Shown here: one piece after another, positions 33,931 through 41,514 of the stretch
Layout: each line of letters opens with the position of its first letter
How positions within the stretch are numbered: the first letter of the stretch is position 1
From: Palsa-89 sp963824345
Lineage (GTDB): Bacteria > Acidobacteriota > Terriglobia > Bryobacterales > Bryobacteraceae
Length of the DNA stretch: 64,000 nt
NCBI GenBank assembly: GCA_963824345.1
Contig: CAWGOZ010000008.1
Coordinates: 62,001 to 126,000, forward strand
Reading direction: 5' to 3'
Notes under the pieces: model-generated
What the model saw: the letters and a program-made list of their open reading frames with translations, nothing else
Databases searched by the model: none
What the model was told of the DNA's origin: nothing
Made by a program: the position numbers and the translations under genes

Positions 33931-36042
33931 ATGAGCGCTGCGGCCGTGATGGTGTCGATTGGCGATGAGGGCGTTCTGAATCGCGAGGTATCCCAAGCGC
34001 TGTCCGATGTATGGATCGATCGCGACTTAGGATGGCTCGACTTCAATGACCGCGTTCTGGCGGAGGCGCTGGACGATCGCACGCCGCTGCTGGAAAGAGC
34101 CAAGTTTCTCGCGATCTTCAGCTCCAACCTGGACGAATTCTTCATGAAGCGGGTCTCGGTACTGCGCAAAAGCTCAACTGGGGAACGAGCCCGCCTGCTT
34201 GCGACCGTCCGCGAACGCATCGTACTCAGCTTAGCGCGGCAAGCCGAATGCTTTCGCCAGACATTGATTCCGGAACTCGCGAAACAGGGAATCCATCTGC
34301 GACGCTGGGACGAGTTAACGGCGGCGCAACAGGAGGAGGCCAGCGCGTATTTCGACACCGAGATCTCGCCAGCGCTGACTCCCCTGGTTTTCGATCCGGC
34401 GCATCCGTTTCCGTTCTTGTCGAACCTGTCGACGTCGTTGGCCTTTCTTCTGCATGACCGGGAGAAGGAGACCGCCAGCTACGCGCGCGTCAAAGTGCCG
34501 GCAGTACTGAAACAATGGGTCCCGCTGAATGCTGGGGTTGCTTCCCGGGAGACGATCCTGGCGCCGCTGCATGAAATAATCCGCGGCAATGTCCATAAGC
34601 TTTACAGCGGCATGCAGCTAACGGGAACGACGCTGTTCCGCGTAACGCGTGATGCGGAATTCGAGATCGACGACGAATCGGATGCGGCGCTGCAGGACAT
34701 CGTGCGAGAACAGGTCCGGCAGCGGCGCTATGAACCGGTGCTGAGGCTGGAGTTCGCTCCAGGCGCGGATCCGTCCATTCGCGAGATGCTGCGGCAACGA
34801 TTCGCGTTGAACACGGCGGACGTTTACGAGCTGCCGGATGAGCTGGATTACGCCACGCTTTTCCAGATCGCGGATCTGCCTTTTCCAGCGCTCAAAGATC
34901 CACCCTGGACTCCGCTTCCATCGGCCGCCATCGAGAACAGCGCGGATGTGTTCGCCGCGATTCGCGCCGCGGATGTCCTGGTGCATCACCCCTACGAAAG
35001 CTTTGAAGCGAGCGTGGAGCTTTTCATCGCGGCGGCCGCGGGCGATCCCGAGACGGTGGCCGTGAAAATGACCGCCTACCGCATCGGCGACGACACGCCA
35101 TTTGTGAAATCGCTGGTGAAGGCCGCGGAGGGCGGCAAGCAGGTGGCCTGCGTCATCGAAATCAAAGCACGCTTTGACGAGGAGCGCAATTTGCATTGGG
35201 CGGCGGAACTGGAACGGGCGGGCGCCCACGTGACGTTTGGGGTACAGGGCCTGAAGACGCACGCGAAGCTGGCGCTGGTGGTTCGCAAGGAGCCGACGGG
35301 ACTGCGCAGCTACGTCCATATCGGAACCGGCAATTACCACGCGCGCACCGCGCGTCTCTACGCCGATATCGGTTTATTCACCTGCAATCCCAAGATCACT
35401 CAGGACGTGGTGCAGCTGTTCCACTATTTGACGGGGCATTCGCATGCGCCCGCTTCAGCCGAGTTGCTGGTAGCACCGACCAACATGCGGCAGCGCTGGC
35501 TGCAACTGATCCATCAAGAGATCGCCAACCGGCAAGCCGGCCTTCCCGCGCGCATGGTAGCCAAGATGAATCAGCTGGAGGATCCGGAGCTGATCGAAGC
35601 TCTGTGCGAGGCTTCCGCCGCCGGAGTGCCAATCGACCTGATCGTGCGCGGGTTCTGCTGCCTTCGTCCAGGTATCCCGGGCCGGAGCGAAAACATTCGG
35701 GTGCGGTCCATTATCGGGCGGTTTTTGGAACACTCTCGGATCTTCTATTTCGCCGCCGGCTCCGGTGATCCATTGCAAGGGGAGTTCTTTATCGGATCGG
35801 CGGATTGGATGTTTCGCAATCTGTCCAAGCGCGTGGAGGTAGTCACGCCGATGCTGGCCCGTGAGTCGAAAGAGAAGCTGTGGGAGATCCTGGAAATGTA
35901 TCTGCGGGACCGGCGGCAAGCTTGGGTGCTGGGGGCGGATGGCGCCTACTCGCAGTTGCGCCCAAATGACACGGCAGACGGGGCCGAAGCACTGGGCGCA
36001 CATACCGCTTTGATGCAGCACGCGCGCCGCGTAATAGAATAA
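33931..36042 (+). CDS. ppk1: Polyphosphate kinase 1
   Basis: A 703-residue enzyme that reversibly transfers the terminal phosphate of ATP to polyphosphate. N-terminal domain WIDRDLGWLDFNDRVLAEA and FLAIFSSNLDEFFMKRV, then the catalytic His H444 (THAKLALVV), the HIGTGNYHARTARLYADIG block and the second catalytic His H601 (LEHSRIFYFAAG). GSADWMFRNLSKRVEVVTP is present near the C-terminus. ATG at 33931 is chosen: GGGAG lies just upstream and it matches the family N-terminus; the frame stays open upstream only as antisense of hpaB. Divergent from hpaB with a 36-base gap. No exopolyphosphatase is adjacent. Confidence 0.96.
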   Translation: MSAAAVMVSIGDEGVLNREVSQALSDVWIDRDLGWLDFNDRVLAEALDDRTPLLERAKFLAIFSSNLDEFFMKRVSVLRKSSTGERARLLATVRERIVLSLARQAECFRQTLIPELAKQGIHLRRWDELTAAQQEEASAYFDTEISPALTPLVFDPAHPFPFLSNLSTSLAFLLHDREKETASYARVKVPAVLKQWVPLNAGVASRETILAPLHEIIRGNVHKLYSGMQLTGTTLFRVTRDAEFEIDDESDAALQDIVREQVRQRRYEPVLRLEFAPGADPSIREMLRQRFALNTADVYELPDELDYATLFQIADLPFPALKDPPWTPLPSAAIENSADVFAAIRAADVLVHHPYESFEASVELFIAAAAGDPETVAVKMTAYRIGDDTPFVKSLVKAAEGGKQVACVIEIKARFDEERNLHWAAELERAGAHVTFGVQGLKTHAKLALVVRKEPTGLRSYVHIGTGNYHARTARLYADIGLFTCNPKITQDVVQLFHYLTGHSHAPASAELLVAPTNMRQRWLQLIHQEIANRQAGLPARMVAKMNQLEDPELIEALCEASAAGVPIDLIVRGFCCLRPGIPGRSENIRVRSIIGRFLEHSRIFYFAAGSGDPLQGEFFIGSADWMFRNLSKRVEVVTPMLARESKEKLWEILEMYLRDRRQAWVLGADGAYSQLRPNDTADGAEALGAHTALMQHARRVIE

Positions 36043-36052
36043 ATACGCTGCC

Positions 36053-36913
36053 GTGAAAACTCTTATTGCTGTCTTAATACTCGTTGTGTCGCCGCTGGCC
36101 TGGGCCGCGCCGGCGAAAAGCTTTCTGGATAAAGCTACTCTTGAGAACTACGTGCGCCACCTCGATTTGTTTCGGGGAGACGTGACCGTGAAGATCGACG
36201 ATCCAAAACCGTCGAAATATCTTCCCAGCTTCTCTGAAGTGCTGGTACGGCTGATTTTCAATGGGACAGAGAGAGACGAATTGTACTACGTCTCGGCTGA
36301 CGGACAGGCCATCGTCAGGGGCGACGTCTTCGATTTGGGCAAACAGCCGTTCCAAGCCAACCTCGACAAACTGACGCTGGCCGATCAACCGAGCTTTGGC
36401 CCAGCCGACGCTCCGGTGACGATCGTCGAGTTCGGCGATTTCGAATGTCCCGACTGCAAGCTGGAGGCTCCCATCCTGAGGCACGATTTGGCTGAAGAGT
36501 CGGGCGGCAAGGTGCGCGTGGTGTTTAAGAATTATCCACTCGACTCCGTGCATCCCTGGGCGCGCGCGGCGGCCATTGCCGGCCGGTGCGTCTATCGACA
36601 AGACCAGCCGGCGTTCTGGAAGTTTTACGACTGGATTTACGACCACCAGGAGGAGATTACCGGCGACAATTTGAAAACCAAGGTTATGGCTTGGGCCGCC
36701 GGAAACGGGGTGGATGCAGCTCAGTTGGGCCAATGCATCGACACCCGGGCTAGCGAGCCGGAGGTGGATCGAAGCATCGCGGAAGCGCGCGCGTTGGGGG
36801 TGTCCGGGACGCCCACCCTGTTCATCAATGGACGCAAGATCGGAGGCTTGATGTGGCCCGATCTTCAGATGGTGATCAAGAAAGAACTGGAATACACGTC
36901 AGCGGGTCGATGA
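36053..36913 (+). CDS. Exported DsbA-like thiol-disulfide oxidoreductase
   Basis: A 286-residue periplasmic protein. Signal about 1-18 (PLAWAAP), an N-terminal extension of about 90 residues (PSFSEVLVRLIF, ELYYVSADG) and a C-terminal DsbA-like thioredoxin domain with C132-PDC-135 (FECPDCKLE), VVFKNYPLDSVHPWARAAA and the cis-Pro loop SGTPTLFINGRKIGG. Such proteins (DsbA/DSBA_oxidoreductase with N-terminal domain, or BdbD-like) introduce or reshuffle disulfides in exported proteins. The GTG start is 10 bases after ppk1. The 3' end overlaps the convergent M28 peptidase by 15 bases. Confidence 0.9.
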   Translation: MKTLIAVLILVVSPLAWAAPAKSFLDKATLENYVRHLDLFRGDVTVKIDDPKPSKYLPSFSEVLVRLIFNGTERDELYYVSADGQAIVRGDVFDLGKQPFQANLDKLTLADQPSFGPADAPVTIVEFGDFECPDCKLEAPILRHDLAEESGGKVRVVFKNYPLDSVHPWARAAAIAGRCVYRQDQPAFWKFYDWIYDHQEEITGDNLKTKVMAWAAGNGVDAAQLGQCIDTRASEPEVDRSIAEARALGVSGTPTLFINGRKIGGLMWPDLQMVIKKELEYTSAGR

Positions 36914-38284
36914 CGGAGTCTGCCGCAGCGGCACCGGCATATCCGCCAGCACGTAGGACATCACGGCCATGGCTGCGATGTTGGCGCGCAAGTCTTCCAG
37001 ACTCACCTTATCCACGGTGTCAGCGCGCGAATGGTGCCAATCGAAATAGTGCGTGCCGTTGGTGCGCAGCGCGAGTCCGGGAACGCCATCCAGCATGATT
37101 GGCGCGATGTCGGCTCCTCCGCCGCCGGGCTGAACGGAGGTAGCGTCAATGCGCTCCAGCAATACGCCGATTTCGCGCAAGCGGGCCAGGATGGCCGGCA
37201 AGTCGCCATTGGCGCTGAGACCAAAGCCAATGGGCTTTTCCGCGCCGCCATCCATTTCGATCGCGGCCACGTGATTCTTCACCGATGCTCCGGCCCAAGC
37301 GCGATAGGCTTCGCCGCCGGCGCCGCCGTTTTCCTCGTTAGTCCAAAAGACGACGCGCAGGGTGCGGCGCGGACGCAAACCCAATTCGTGAATCAGGTGA
37401 GCTGCCTCCAGCGCGGTGATGCATCCGGAGCCGTCGTCCTGCGCGCCGGCGCCTACGTCCCAGGAATCCAGGTGCCCGCCGATGACGACGATTTCATCCG
37501 GCCGCTCACGGCCGGGAATCTCGCCAATCACGTTGGCCGAATCGGCTTCGGGCAGCATGTGCGCTTCCATCTCCAGGTGCGCGGTTACGGTGGTTCCGGA
37601 ATCCACCAGGCGCTGGACCAGCAGAGCATCCTCGATAGTGACCGCCGCCGCCGGGATCTTTGGAAAACCCTCGGCATATTCCAGCGCACCGGTGTGCGGC
37701 GATTCCAGGCTCAGCGGCGTGATGGAGCGCACCAGCACCGCCACCGCGCCCAAACGCGCGGCACGCGACGCTCCGGCGGTGCGGTACACCACGGTGCGGC
37801 TGTAGCCTTCATAGGGTACGTTGAAAAGAACGATTTTGCCTTCCACGCCGGCGCGCCCGCGCCGTTCGAGATCGTCGAAGCTGGAAACCGGAATGACTTC
37901 CGCCGTGATTCCCTTTTTCGAAGTGGCAACGCTGCCGCCCAGCCCCAGGATGGTAAGCGGCCTCGCTACCGGCTCGATCAGCGCGGCGCTCTCGTTGCCG
38001 CGCACCCAATGCGGAACCTTCACGCGCGGAGTTACGACGTTGCTCAGCCCGTCCGCCTTCATCTGCGCGGCGGCCCAAGCGACGGCCCGGTCCAAGGCTT
38101 GAGACCCGCTCAGGCGATTGCCGATGCGATCGCACAAATAAGACAGCTTCTCCATTCCAGCCTTGTCGACCTGCGCGGCGGATATTAATTTGGAGGCGCT
38201 TTCACGGTATTGCTCGGACAGAGGGCCGGTGGTCTGCGCGAGGAGCCCCGCACCGGCCAAAAACAGGACCGCTGGTTTTTTCAT
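36899..38284 (-). CDS. Exported M28-family metallopeptidase
   Basis: A 461-residue zinc exopeptidase with a signal peptide (about 1-17, GLLAQT) when the ATG at 38284 is used. A PA-like domain (about 130-240) is followed by the M28 catalytic core: GGHLDSWDVGAGAQDDGSG supplies the first His and the bridging Asp, NEENGGAGG the catalytic/ligand Glu pair, EMDGGAEKP another Asp, and HYFDWHHSRADTVDK the last His. The arrangement matches plasma glutamate carboxypeptidase-like (carboxypeptidase Q) enzymes. Its ATG overlaps the TGA of the upstream 90-residue gene (ATGA). Confidence 0.92.
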   Translation of the reverse strand: MKKPAVLFLAGAGLLAQTTGPLSEQYRESASKLISAAQVDKAGMEKLSYLCDRIGNRLSGSQALDRAVAWAAAQMKADGLSNVVTPRVKVPHWVRGNESAALIEPVARPLTILGLGGSVATSKKGITAEVIPVSSFDDLERRGRAGVEGKIVLFNVPYEGYSRTVVYRTAGASRAARLGAVAVLVRSITPLSLESPHTGALEYAEGFPKIPAAAVTIEDALLVQRLVDSGTTVTAHLEMEAHMLPEADSANVIGEIPGRERPDEIVVIGGHLDSWDVGAGAQDDGSGCITALEAAHLIHELGLRPRRTLRVVFWTNEENGGAGGEAYRAWAGASVKNHVAAIEMDGGAEKPIGFGLSANGDLPAILARLREIGVLLERIDATSVQPGGGGADIAPIMLDGVPGLALRTNGTHYFDWHHSRADTVDKVSLEDLRANIAAMAVMSYVLADMPVPLRQTPSSTR

Positions 38285-38553
38285 CGCAGGCTCCCCTCCC
38301 ATTCTTGAAACCGAAAGCCATGCCGATGCATGATCTCGCGGGCTTGCTGCGCGGCTTCCGGCAGAACGTAGAAAAAAGCACCCACCCGCTCGCTGCGGAA
38401 AAGTACGCCGCCGAGGTAGTTGTCGGTTTCGACGGCATACTCCACGCCCGATTCGGTAAAAGCCGATTCCAGGCGCAAAGCCTCGCCCAGTTTCTTGGCG
38501 ATGTAGACCAGATCCATCTCACGATCTCCGAAAAAATCGGCTTCGCGGCGCAT
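38281..38553 (-). CDS. Conserved hypothetical protein, 90 aa
   Basis: A 90-residue cytosolic protein with the sequence pattern MDLVYIAKKLGEALRLESAF, VEYAVETDNYLGGVLFRSERVGAFFYVLPE and a C-terminal RHGFRFQEWEG. It resembles small acidobacterial proteins of unknown function with an alpha/beta fold (nitrogen-regulatory or DUF2007-like size). Internal ATG at residue 13 is an alternative start. It overlaps the downstream peptidase start by 4 bases, so the two are co-translated. A 3 x 16-bp tandem repeat lies directly upstream. Confidence 0.7.
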   Translation of the reverse strand: MRREADFFGDREMDLVYIAKKLGEALRLESAFTESGVEYAVETDNYLGGVLFRSERVGAFFYVLPEAAQQAREIMHRHGFRFQEWEGSLR

Positions 38554-38575
38554 GCAGAAGTTACCGCTTCCTTAC

Positions 38576-38623
38576 GGTCGCGGCTCCGTTGGGTCGCGGC
38601 TCCGTTGGGTCGCGGCCCGGTAG
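38576..38623. repeat. Three-copy 16-bp tandem repeat
   Basis: Units GGTCGCGGCTCCGTTG at 38576-38591 and 38592-38607 are identical; the third (38608-38623) is GGTCGCGGCCCGGTAG and ends at the stop of the upstream minus-strand gene. It fills most of the 70-base gap between two minus-strand genes. Similar short GC-rich arrays recur in this window, suggesting lineage-specific intergenic repeats. Confidence 0.85.
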
Positions 38624-39061
38624 TTAAGCGCCAATCCCCCGAACTCGCGCCGAGAAAATATCGTAGGCTTTGGGGTTGGCCTTGTTCATATTTTCGATCA
38701 GGGCCTGCGCCACAGTCTCGAGATTGGAAAGATAGTTGGGATTGCCCATGGCCTCGCGCGAGCGGGCCACGTTTCCCTTGATCTTTTCCCAAACGAAGAG
38801 CATCTCGCCCCCGCTTTGCAGAAACAACTCCTTGTTGACGGCCCCGGAGGTGACGAACGACGCGGCCATGTCCCAATAGGTTGAGACCATACGGTAGTAA
38901 GCATCCTGTTCCGATCCGGGAGGACAAGCGGCTTGATGCTCGGCGGCGCTGGCGGCTTTGTAGGTGAAGAGCCACTCTCTGGCCTTACGCATGCGATCCT
39001 CACGGCGCAATTCGTAAAGCTTCAAAATAACTTCCACGTCATGGTGATTAGGTTTATCCAT
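38624..39061 (-). CDS. Conserved hypothetical protein, 145 aa
   Basis: A 145-residue, mainly helical cytosolic protein from the ATG at 39061 (MDKPNHHDVEVILKLYELRRE). The central part (RKAREWLFTY, YYRMVSTYWDMAASFVTSGAVNKELF) and the C-terminal helix (LSNLETVAQALIENM) look like a small helical-bundle protein that I recognise only as a recurrent acidobacterial hypothetical. The frame extends upstream through the 14-bp repeat, but that part is low-complexity and is excluded. It lies 70 bases upstream of the 90-residue gene, on the same strand, across a tandem repeat. Confidence 0.75.
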   Translation of the reverse strand: MDKPNHHDVEVILKLYELRREDRMRKAREWLFTYKAASAAEHQAACPPGSEQDAYYRMVSTYWDMAASFVTSGAVNKELFLQSGGEMLFVWEKIKGNVARSREAMGNPNYLSNLETVAQALIENMNKANPKAYDIFSARVRGIGA

Positions 39062-39102
39062 ATGGAACAGTGTAATCGGAGACGGGGCGAAGGTCCAAGC
39101 GC

Positions 39103-39144
39103 GGTTCGTTGTTGGTTGTTCGTTGTTGGTTGTTCGTTGTTGGT
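39103..39144. repeat. Three-copy 14-bp tandem repeat
   Basis: GTTCGTTGTTGGTT at 39103-39116 and 39117-39130, then GTTCGTTGTTGGTG at 39131-39144, followed by a degenerate partial unit. It lies just upstream of the minus-strand gene that starts at 39061, so in the mRNA sense it reads AACCAACAACGAAC. Confidence 0.85.
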
Positions 39145-39227
39145 GGTTGGTGGCCAGTGGGTGGCGCATCAGCCCTAGTTTTGTGTTTACTCGCGTTTTT
39201 CCACGCTAGCGGTTGGTGGGTGGCAAC

Positions 39228-39247
39228 TCCATCAGCATGCTGATGGA
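39228..39247. promoter_or_regulatory. Perfect 20-bp palindrome, possible operator
   Basis: TCCATCAGCATGCTGATGGA is fully self-complementary. There is no U-rich tail, so a terminator is unlikely. It lies between divergently transcribed genes and could be a dimeric regulator site; no regulator is known. Confidence 0.4.
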
Positions 39248-39597
39248 AGAATAACCGGCTGATAACGCGCAGGGAACGGGTGAGCCTGCAAAGCGATGAG
39301 GGAGAAGGGATGAAAGTGAAATTTGCAACGTGATCGGCCCCATCGGGAGCGAGAAGAATGAATATCTGCTTACCTCGGCGCTGACTGATGACAACATCCG
39401 CCAGTGAAACCGGCGGCGGTCTGGAGGAGATGGGAGCGGCGGCACCCACCACCCCGGCCGGGCTATCCATCGAGAAATTTCCAAACCAGATAGACTCGCA
39501 GTGGCCAACTAGGGTACAAACAGGGTGGTGCCGGCGGGGGAACCCGTTCGACGGGGCCTTTCAATTTCTGAGAAACTGAACACACTGGAAAGAAAAC

Positions 39598-39981
39598 ATG
39601 AACGACAAGCCAAGCAAGGTGCCTGGGCCGGATCATCCGATCACGATCGAGCCGAACCCGAGACGGGTGGTGGTTTCCCTGGCGGGACGCGTGGTGGCCG
39701 ACACGCGACACGCCTTACTGCTGCGTGAAGGAGCCTACCCGCCGGTCCCCTACATTCCATTGAAAGACGTTGACACGTCGTTGTTGGAACGGACCAGCCA
39801 CACCACGTATTGCCCTTATAAGGGCGAATGCAGTTACTACAGCATCCCGATTGGCGGGAAGCGGTCCGTGAATGCGGTGTGGACGTACCAGTCGCCCTAC
39901 GCGGCAGTCGCCCAGATTAAGGACTATGTCGCGTTCTATCCGGATCGCGTGGATGAGATAGCCGAGCGGCCGCCAGGGTAA
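39598..39981 (+). CDS. DUF427 family protein
   Basis: A 127-residue DUF427 protein. The fold signatures are present in order: VVVSLAGRVVADTRHALLL (about 24-42), PYIPLKDVD (about 49-57), the HTTYCPYKGECSYYSI block (about 67-82) and WTYQSPYAAVAQIKDYVAFYPDRV (about 96-119). It is a distinct paralogue of the protein at 3578-4060, closer to the canonical short family members. Activity unknown. A GGAAAG site precedes the ATG. It is convergent with the 39986 gene with a 4-base gap. Confidence 0.88.
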   Translation: MNDKPSKVPGPDHPITIEPNPRRVVVSLAGRVVADTRHALLLREGAYPPVPYIPLKDVDTSLLERTSHTTYCPYKGECSYYSIPIGGKRSVNAVWTYQSPYAAVAQIKDYVAFYPDRVDEIAERPPG

Positions 39982-39985
39982 AGTT

Positions 39986-40288
39986 CTAGGAAGTTCTTCG
40001 CACAGTCAGCGGAACGGATGATGCTTCGCGCCTGGTCCCGCCCACGTTGGGCGCGTTCTGCTGTTTCGCGCGACGAGGATTGTCTGCCGCCTGAGGGACG
40101 ATAGGTTTCACCACGTATTCGTAGATTCCGAAACGGGGAGGCTGGCCGTTCCCGTTGCTGGGACGGGGCTCGGCAATCACTTTCTTAGCGGTGATTTCCC
40201 ACTCGCCCTCAATCACCTCGCCGATATCTTTGTTGGAGCGGCTGTGGATCGTCTTGCTTGATTTCACTTTCGTCCCTTTCTTCAACAT
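39986..40288 (-). CDS. Basic hypothetical protein downstream of infA
   Basis: A 100-residue, Lys/Arg-rich protein (MLKKGTKVKSSKTIHSRSN). The N-terminal half has beta-like stretches (DIGEVIEGEWEITAKKVIAEP, PRFGIYEYVVKPIV); the C-terminal half is disordered and basic. It lies 24 bases downstream of infA on the same strand, so probably co-transcribed with it. The composition suggests nucleic-acid binding, but no family is recognised. Confidence 0.6.
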   Translation of the reverse strand: MLKKGTKVKSSKTIHSRSNKDIGEVIEGEWEITAKKVIAEPRPSNGNGQPPRFGIYEYVVKPIVPQAADNPRRAKQQNAPNVGGTRREASSVPLTVRRTS

Positions 40289-40312
40289 CGCCGGAAACTC
40301 AGCGGGTAGCGC

Positions 40313-40531
40313 TTACTTGTGCCGGTAAGTGATTCTGCCTTTGGTCAGGTCATACGGCGACAGTTCCAGGGAAACCCGGTCGCCGGTCATTACCTTGATC
40401 CGGTTGCGGCGGAGTTTGCCGGCCATGGTCGCCAGCACGGGTTGGCCGGCGTCGAGTTCAACAGTAAACATCCCCGCTCTGAATTTCTCGACCACCTTGC
40501 CCATTACTTCAATCGCATCTTCTTTTGGCAA
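40313..40531 (-). CDS. infA: Translation initiation factor IF-1
   Basis: A 72-residue protein, the canonical IF-1 length. An OB-fold S1 domain fills it: MPKEDAIEVMGKVVEKFRAGMF, VLATMAGKLRRNRIKVMTGDRV and the closing SPYDLTKGRITYRHK, all family hallmarks. IF-1 binds the ribosomal A site during initiation. A downstream basic gene follows in 24 bases; an RRM protein gene lies 83 bases upstream on the same strand, suggesting a cold-shock or translation-related operon. It is not in the usual rpl/rpm operon position, so a second infA may exist elsewhere in the genome. Confidence 0.95.
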   Translation of the reverse strand: MPKEDAIEVMGKVVEKFRAGMFTVELDAGQPVLATMAGKLRRNRIKVMTGDRVSLELSPYDLTKGRITYRHK

Positions 40532-40614
40532 ATTTTTCTCCTGTCTTTCGGTTTTTGTACGAATTGAGGCGGCCAGAAGGCGCCGCCCTTACCTGCGCTT
40601 GCGCCGCCTTCGGC
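40532..40614 (-). repeat. GC-rich inverted repeat between RRM gene and infA
   Basis: On the minus strand the segment around 40567-40588 can fold as GGCGG-...-CCGCC (plus-strand core GGCGGCCAGAAGGCGCCGCC). There is no clear U-tail, so it may be a REP-like intergenic repeat, an RNA-stability hairpin or an attenuator rather than a terminator. Confidence 0.4.
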
Positions 40615-40920
40615 TTACCAGCGGCTGTTGCTGCGTCCGCCGTCCCGGTATCCACCGCCACCCGATCCGCGCTCCGGCTTGGGACGAGCTTCGTTGACGT
40701 TCAGAGCTCTTCCGTCCAGATCCTTGCCGTTCAGGCCGCTGATTGCGGCATTCCCTTCGGCATCGACACTCATTTCAACGAAGGCGAAACCCCGGGCTTG
40801 CCCGGTGTCGCGATCCGTCACGATATTGACGCGCTGCACGGCTCCATAAGAATCAAACATGGAACGGAGGGTATCCTCGGTGGTGCCGAAGCTGAGATTG
40901 CCTACAAAAATATTTTTCAC
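40615..40920 (-). CDS. RRM-domain RNA-binding protein
   Basis: A 101-residue protein with one RNA-recognition motif and a Gly-rich tail, the cyanobacterial/acidobacterial Rbp (cold-inducible RNA-binding) type. RNP2 is IFVGNLSF (about 4-11), RNP1 is RGFAFVEM (about 43-50), and the tail is RGSGGGGYRDGGRSN. A GTG start follows an AAAAGGAAAAG site. Such proteins are induced by cold and act as RNA chaperones. It lies upstream of infA on the same strand, which fits a translation/cold-response unit. Confidence 0.93.
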   Translation of the reverse strand: MKNIFVGNLSFGTTEDTLRSMFDSYGAVQRVNIVTDRDTGQARGFAFVEMSVDAEGNAAISGLNGKDLDGRALNVNEARPKPERGSGGGGYRDGGRSNSRW

Positions 40921-41126
40921 TTTTCTTTTCCTTTTCTGAATTTGCAGAGCAGCGAATCAGGCACGATCAGACAGCGGCGGATAACACCGGACGATGCGGG
41001 ACAATGCGAAAATTGGCGGGACTTCAAAGACGTTTTAAGTATAGCACGCGTCAACAGACCCACTCTGCCCCGGCGATGGTTCGGGAAAGGAGCGTTCGAG
41101 GCTGCGCTGAGGCTCCGGAGGACTAG

Positions 41127-41326
41127 AATTTTGCCCGCAAAACCGTCGAGGCGAAGAGGCAAAGGATGAACCGGTCCGCGCTGATCCGCTACGCTCTTCA
41201 GGAACATCTCCGGCGACTGCTAGCGTTGGAGCGGAGGAACGCGATCGGCGCGGTTATCATGTTCAGCCCCAGCGCGTGGAAGAATATAGAGGCTGGGAGG
41301 AGGTTGCGGCTTGGCCGGAAGACTGA
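41127..41326 (+). pseudogene. Decayed MazE-like ribbon-helix-helix antitoxin
   Basis: One frame reads KTVEAKRQRMNRSALIRYALQEHLRR, the RHH helix pattern of MazE/CopG-type antitoxins, then around 41232 the signal shifts to another frame reading EERDRRGYHVQPQRVEEYRGWEEVAAWPED and a TGA, the acidic C-terminus that wraps a MazF toxin. The N-terminal beta strand that binds DNA is not identifiable upstream (an in-frame TAG lies at 41124). So the gene is truncated and frameshifted. Confidence 0.6.
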
Positions 41327-41500
41327 ATCGTGGCGATGGTCACCTTTGCCGATTTCAAGCGCCGGACAAGCAGCGGCCAGTTCTCGTACTGACGCGCGAG
41401 AGCGCGATTGGCCCTCTTGCGACCATAACAGTCGCCCCGATTTCTTCTACCATCCGAAGTGTGCCGTCTGACGGCCCTGCGATTCTCGCTCGGATGCGGG
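41323..41500 (+). pseudogene. Truncated MazF/PemK-like toxin remnant
   Basis: The frame that overlaps the antitoxin stop reads LNRGDGHLCRFQAPDKQRPVLVLTRESAIG, followed by LATITVAPISSTIRSVPS, the conserved N-terminal two-thirds of MazF/PemK endoribonucleases (RGD..., RPVLVLTR, VAPISST). Homology stops near 41475 and the last beta strands and helix are missing; the following DNA belongs to the end of a minus-strand PEP-CTERM gene. No ATG start is seen. With the decayed antitoxin it forms a dead toxin-antitoxin locus. Confidence 0.6.
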
Positions 41501-41514
41501 TGAATTCTCCCGTG

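Larger units (their letters stand above)
39062..39597. other. Intergenic region with repeats and palindrome (536 bp)
   Basis: Between the divergent genes at 39061 (minus) and 39598 (plus). It holds a 3 x 14-bp repeat (39103-39144) and a 20-base palindrome (39228-39247). The rest shows several short open frames without a ribosome site or protein-like composition. The promoter for the DUF427 gene should lie in its right part. I see no RNA gene that I can support. Confidence 0.5.

Noticed and set aside
37031..38188. Plus-strand frame of 385 codons
   Set aside because: Antisense of the M28 peptidase; no ribosome site, and Gln/His/Arg-rich.
39170..39597. Possible riboswitch or tRNA in the long intergenic region
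   Set aside because: No T-loop consensus, no aptamer core and no terminator could be recognised.
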